Assembly: GCA_016302185.1 (NCBI GenBank)
Contig: JAEDOC010000120.1
Location: 1 to 6,417 of the forward strand
Length of the DNA: 6,417 bases
Reading direction: 5' to 3'
Origin: Clostridium sp.
Lineage (GTDB): Bacteria; Bacillota; Clostridia; Lachnospirales; Lachnospiraceae
The position numbers and the translations under genes were made by a program. The notes beneath the pieces are model-generated. The model was not told where the DNA came from. It saw nothing but the letters and a program-made list of their open reading frames with translations, and ran no database searches. Shown here in pieces: positions 4,539-6,417 of the stretch (positions are counted from its first letter, which is position 1; each line of letters opens with the position of its first letter).

Positions 4539-6368
4539 ATGAAAAAACGAAAGTCCTTACGATATTACGGAATGATAGTTCTGACTGCCGTTCTTTTGAA
4601 CGGCTGTTCCCGTCCCGCGCCGCCGGTGGAATCCTATACCGCATCTGATGCTGCCGGAGAAGGTCCGTCAGCTGCAACACCGTCCGGAACGGAAGAATCA
4701 TTTGATGCTTTTACCGAGCGTATTTTCTGTGAGATCTTATCCGAAGATCCCCTGTCCCTGCATTTCATGCTGAAACATCCGGAAAGCTTCGGAATCTCCC
4801 AGCCGGAGATGAGATTTCCGGAGATTTCTGCTGCTGCCTTGCAGAAGGATACTGCCGATAATGCCGCTCTGCAGGAGGAGCTTTTTTCTTTCTCTACTGC
4901 TCAGCTTACCTCTGACCAGCTGTTTACCTATCGGATGCTCCAGGATATGCTGGATACGGAACAGCTCTCTGAGGGGCTGGAATTATATTATCAGCCATTA
5001 AGCCCCACCATCGGCATTCAGGCACAGCTGCCCGTACTTCTGGCAGAATATACCTTTTATGAACGGGATGACGTGGACCGTTATCTGGAGCTTCTGTCCC
5101 AGATTGACACGTATTATGAACAGCTGGAAGCTTACGAGAAGGAACGGGCCGCTGCCGGGCTGACTCCTTCCGACGCAACACTGGACCGCATCATCCAGTC
5201 CTGCAAGGATTACTTGATCCGACCGGAGAACAGTTTTTTAACAGAAACCTTTGCAAGCCGTCTGGAAGAAGTCCGCGGTCTGACCGAAAAAGAGAGGGAG
5301 GAATACAAAGCCAGGCATCTGACTATATTAAAAGAAGATTTTATTCCCGCCTACACGAATCTCTCCCAAACCCTGGAGGAACTAAAGGGTCAGGGAACAA
5401 ACTCCGGAGGGCTCTGCGGCTATCCGGAAGGAAAACAATACTACGCCTATCTGACTGCCTCCCAGACAGGGACAGATTCTACTGTAGAGGAATTAAAAGA
5501 CCGGATATTAAAACGTTTGAGTTCTGATGTCGCGGAAATTACCCTGCTGGTGCAGAATCAGCCGGAACTGCAGAATCAATTAAGCAACGCCGGAATCCGC
5601 CTGACGGATCCGGATGAGATCCTTACACATCTGCAGGAACAGATTACGGACGATTTTCCGTCTCTTCCCAATGCGCAGTATCAGGTCAAGCATGTACCAA
5701 AAGCACTGGAGTCCTCCCTGTCTCCCGCTTTTTTTCTGGTGCCGCCGCTGGATTCGGAAAATGCCAACGTCATCTATATAAATGATGAGGCCAGCTCCCA
5801 GCAGAACCTCTATACCATGCTGGCGCACGAGGGCTACCCGGGACATTTATATCAATCCGTTTATTTCAACCGGAAAAATCAGTGTCCGCTTCGCCGTCTC
5901 CTGACCTGTGACGGCTACAGCGAGGGATGGGGCATGTACAGCGAGCTTTACTCCTATTCCTTTGACAACGGCCTCTCCGAAGAGGTGCAGAAGCTGATGA
6001 CCTACAGTGAGTCCTCTATCTACGGGCTGTACGCACTGCTGGATATCTATATTAACTATGATGGCTGGGATCAGGAAAAAACCGCAAGCTTTTTAAACGA
6101 CTGCTACGGCATCATCGATCCGGAGGTTGTGCAGGAGATGTACCAGTCCATGGTTGATAATCCGTGCAACTATTTAAAATATTATACCGGCTATCTGGAG
6201 ATCTGCTCGCTTCGTGCTTCTGCGATGGACGCGCTGGGCAGCCGATATACCCCTAAAAGCTTCCACAAATTCATCCTGGATATGGATGGGGCCTCCTTCC
6301 GGGTGATCAAGCCGTATTTTGAAACGTGGCTTCTGACCTTTGATATGAATGCGGAGGCGGAAGGGTAG
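4539..6368 (+). CDS. DUF885 family lipoprotein, predicted zinc metallopeptidase
   Basis: Function not established. The protein is predicted to be a membrane-anchored, extracytoplasmic metallopeptidase. The 609 residues begin with a lipoprotein signal peptide: a basic MKKRKSLRYY, a hydrophobic core about 11-20, and a lipobox LLNGC with lipidated C23. A Ser/Ala/Pro/Gly-rich tether (about 24-53) leads to a large, mostly helical domain. DUF885 hallmarks are YQVKHVPKALESSLSPAFF (381-399) followed by VIYIND, then HEGYPGHLYQ (430-439; an HE...H zinc site with H430, E431, H436), and SEGWGMYSEL (461-470) with E462 as likely third ligand. The start is ATG 4539-4541, with GGAGG at 4526-4530 spaced 8 bases. 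A TTG at 4524 in frame would sit before and across this ribosome binding site and is rejected. The catalytic residues look intact. The gene is monocistronic as far as seen and divergent from metG, with no sign that they share a function. Confidence 0.9.
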   Translation: MKKRKSLRYYGMIVLTAVLLNGCSRPAPPVESYTASDAAGEGPSAATPSGTEESFDAFTERIFCEILSEDPLSLHFMLKHPESFGISQPEMRFPEISAAALQKDTADNAALQEELFSFSTAQLTSDQLFTYRMLQDMLDTEQLSEGLELYYQPLSPTIGIQAQLPVLLAEYTFYERDDVDRYLELLSQIDTYYEQLEAYEKERAAAGLTPSDATLDRIIQSCKDYLIRPENSFLTETFASRLEEVRGLTEKEREEYKARHLTILKEDFIPAYTNLSQTLEELKGQGTNSGGLCGYPEGKQYYAYLTASQTGTDSTVEELKDRILKRLSSDVAEITLLVQNQPELQNQLSNAGIRLTDPDEILTHLQEQITDDFPSLPNAQYQVKHVPKALESSLSPAFFLVPPLDSENANVIYINDEASSQQNLYTMLAHEGYPGHLYQSVYFNRKNQCPLRRLLTCDGYSEGWGMYSELYSYSFDNGLSEEVQKLMTYSESSIYGLYALLDIYINYDGWDQEKTASFLNDCYGIIDPEVVQEMYQSMVDNPCNYLKYYTGYLEICSLRASAMDALGSRYTPKSFHKFILDMDGASFRVIKPYFETWLLTFDMNAEAEG

Positions 6369-6417
6369 AGATTTTGCGCAGGAAGTGAGGGCGTCGCGGC
6401 AGCTAACGCCCGGCGTG
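6369..6417. other. Non-coding tail after the lipoprotein gene
   Basis: These 49 bases after the TAG stop carry no recognisable gene. GGGCGT (6389-6394) can pair with ACGCCC (6406-6411) around an 11-base loop, but no T-run follows before the window ends, so a terminator cannot be claimed. Confidence 0.4.

Noticed and set aside
6389..6411. Terminator of the DUF885 lipoprotein gene
   Set aside because: A 6-bp GC stem is possible, but no T-run is visible and the window ends 6 bases later, so it cannot be supported.

Overview
The window looks like a chromosomal piece of a low-to-moderate GC Firmicute, most likely a Clostridia/Lachnospiraceae-type gut anaerobe. This is inferred from strong SigA-type promoters with 17-bp spacers, AGGAGG ribosome binding sites, a T-box leader in front of an aminoacyl-tRNA synthetase gene, the metG-tatD-rsmA gene order, tRNAs without an encoded CCA end, and a Gram-positive-style lipoprotein. 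No species can be named from the sequence alone.

Layout. Positions 1-380, all read on the minus strand, hold a small tRNA operon: tRNA-Phe(GAA), then a tRNA-Gly(TCC) cut by the window edge. It is driven by a near-consensus promoter at 202-230, with three helically phased A-tracts just upstream at 235-260. Behind it, at 305-353, lies the likely terminator of the next operon. Positions 381-4441 hold one minus-strand operon with transcription order T-box leader, metG (methionyl-tRNA synthetase), tatD (metal-dependent DNase/hydrolase), rsmA (16S rRNA dimethyladenosine transferase). The leader (about 4125-4441) has the T-box core, an intrinsic terminator, a Stem I with the AGTA/GAA specifier-loop signature and an AUG specifier, so metG should be induced when tRNA-Met is uncharged. 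Positions 4442-4538 are a compact divergent promoter region. Positions 4539-6368 on the plus strand encode a 609-residue lipoprotein of the DUF885 family with a zinc-peptidase-like HEGYPGH motif and a downstream EGW motif. The last 49 bases show no gene.

How the genes fit together. The minus-strand genes are mostly translation functions: tRNA supply, tRNA charging and maturation of the small ribosomal subunit, with tatD as the usual passenger. The lipoprotein is divergently transcribed and functionally unrelated on present evidence. It is probably a surface-anchored peptidase of unknown substrate.

I found no mobile element, CRISPR array or clearly new multi-gene system. The points most worth a second look are the Met-specific T-box and how it tells apart the CAU-anticodon tRNAs, the phased A-tract UP-like element of the tRNA promoter, and the uncharacterised DUF885 lipoprotein.
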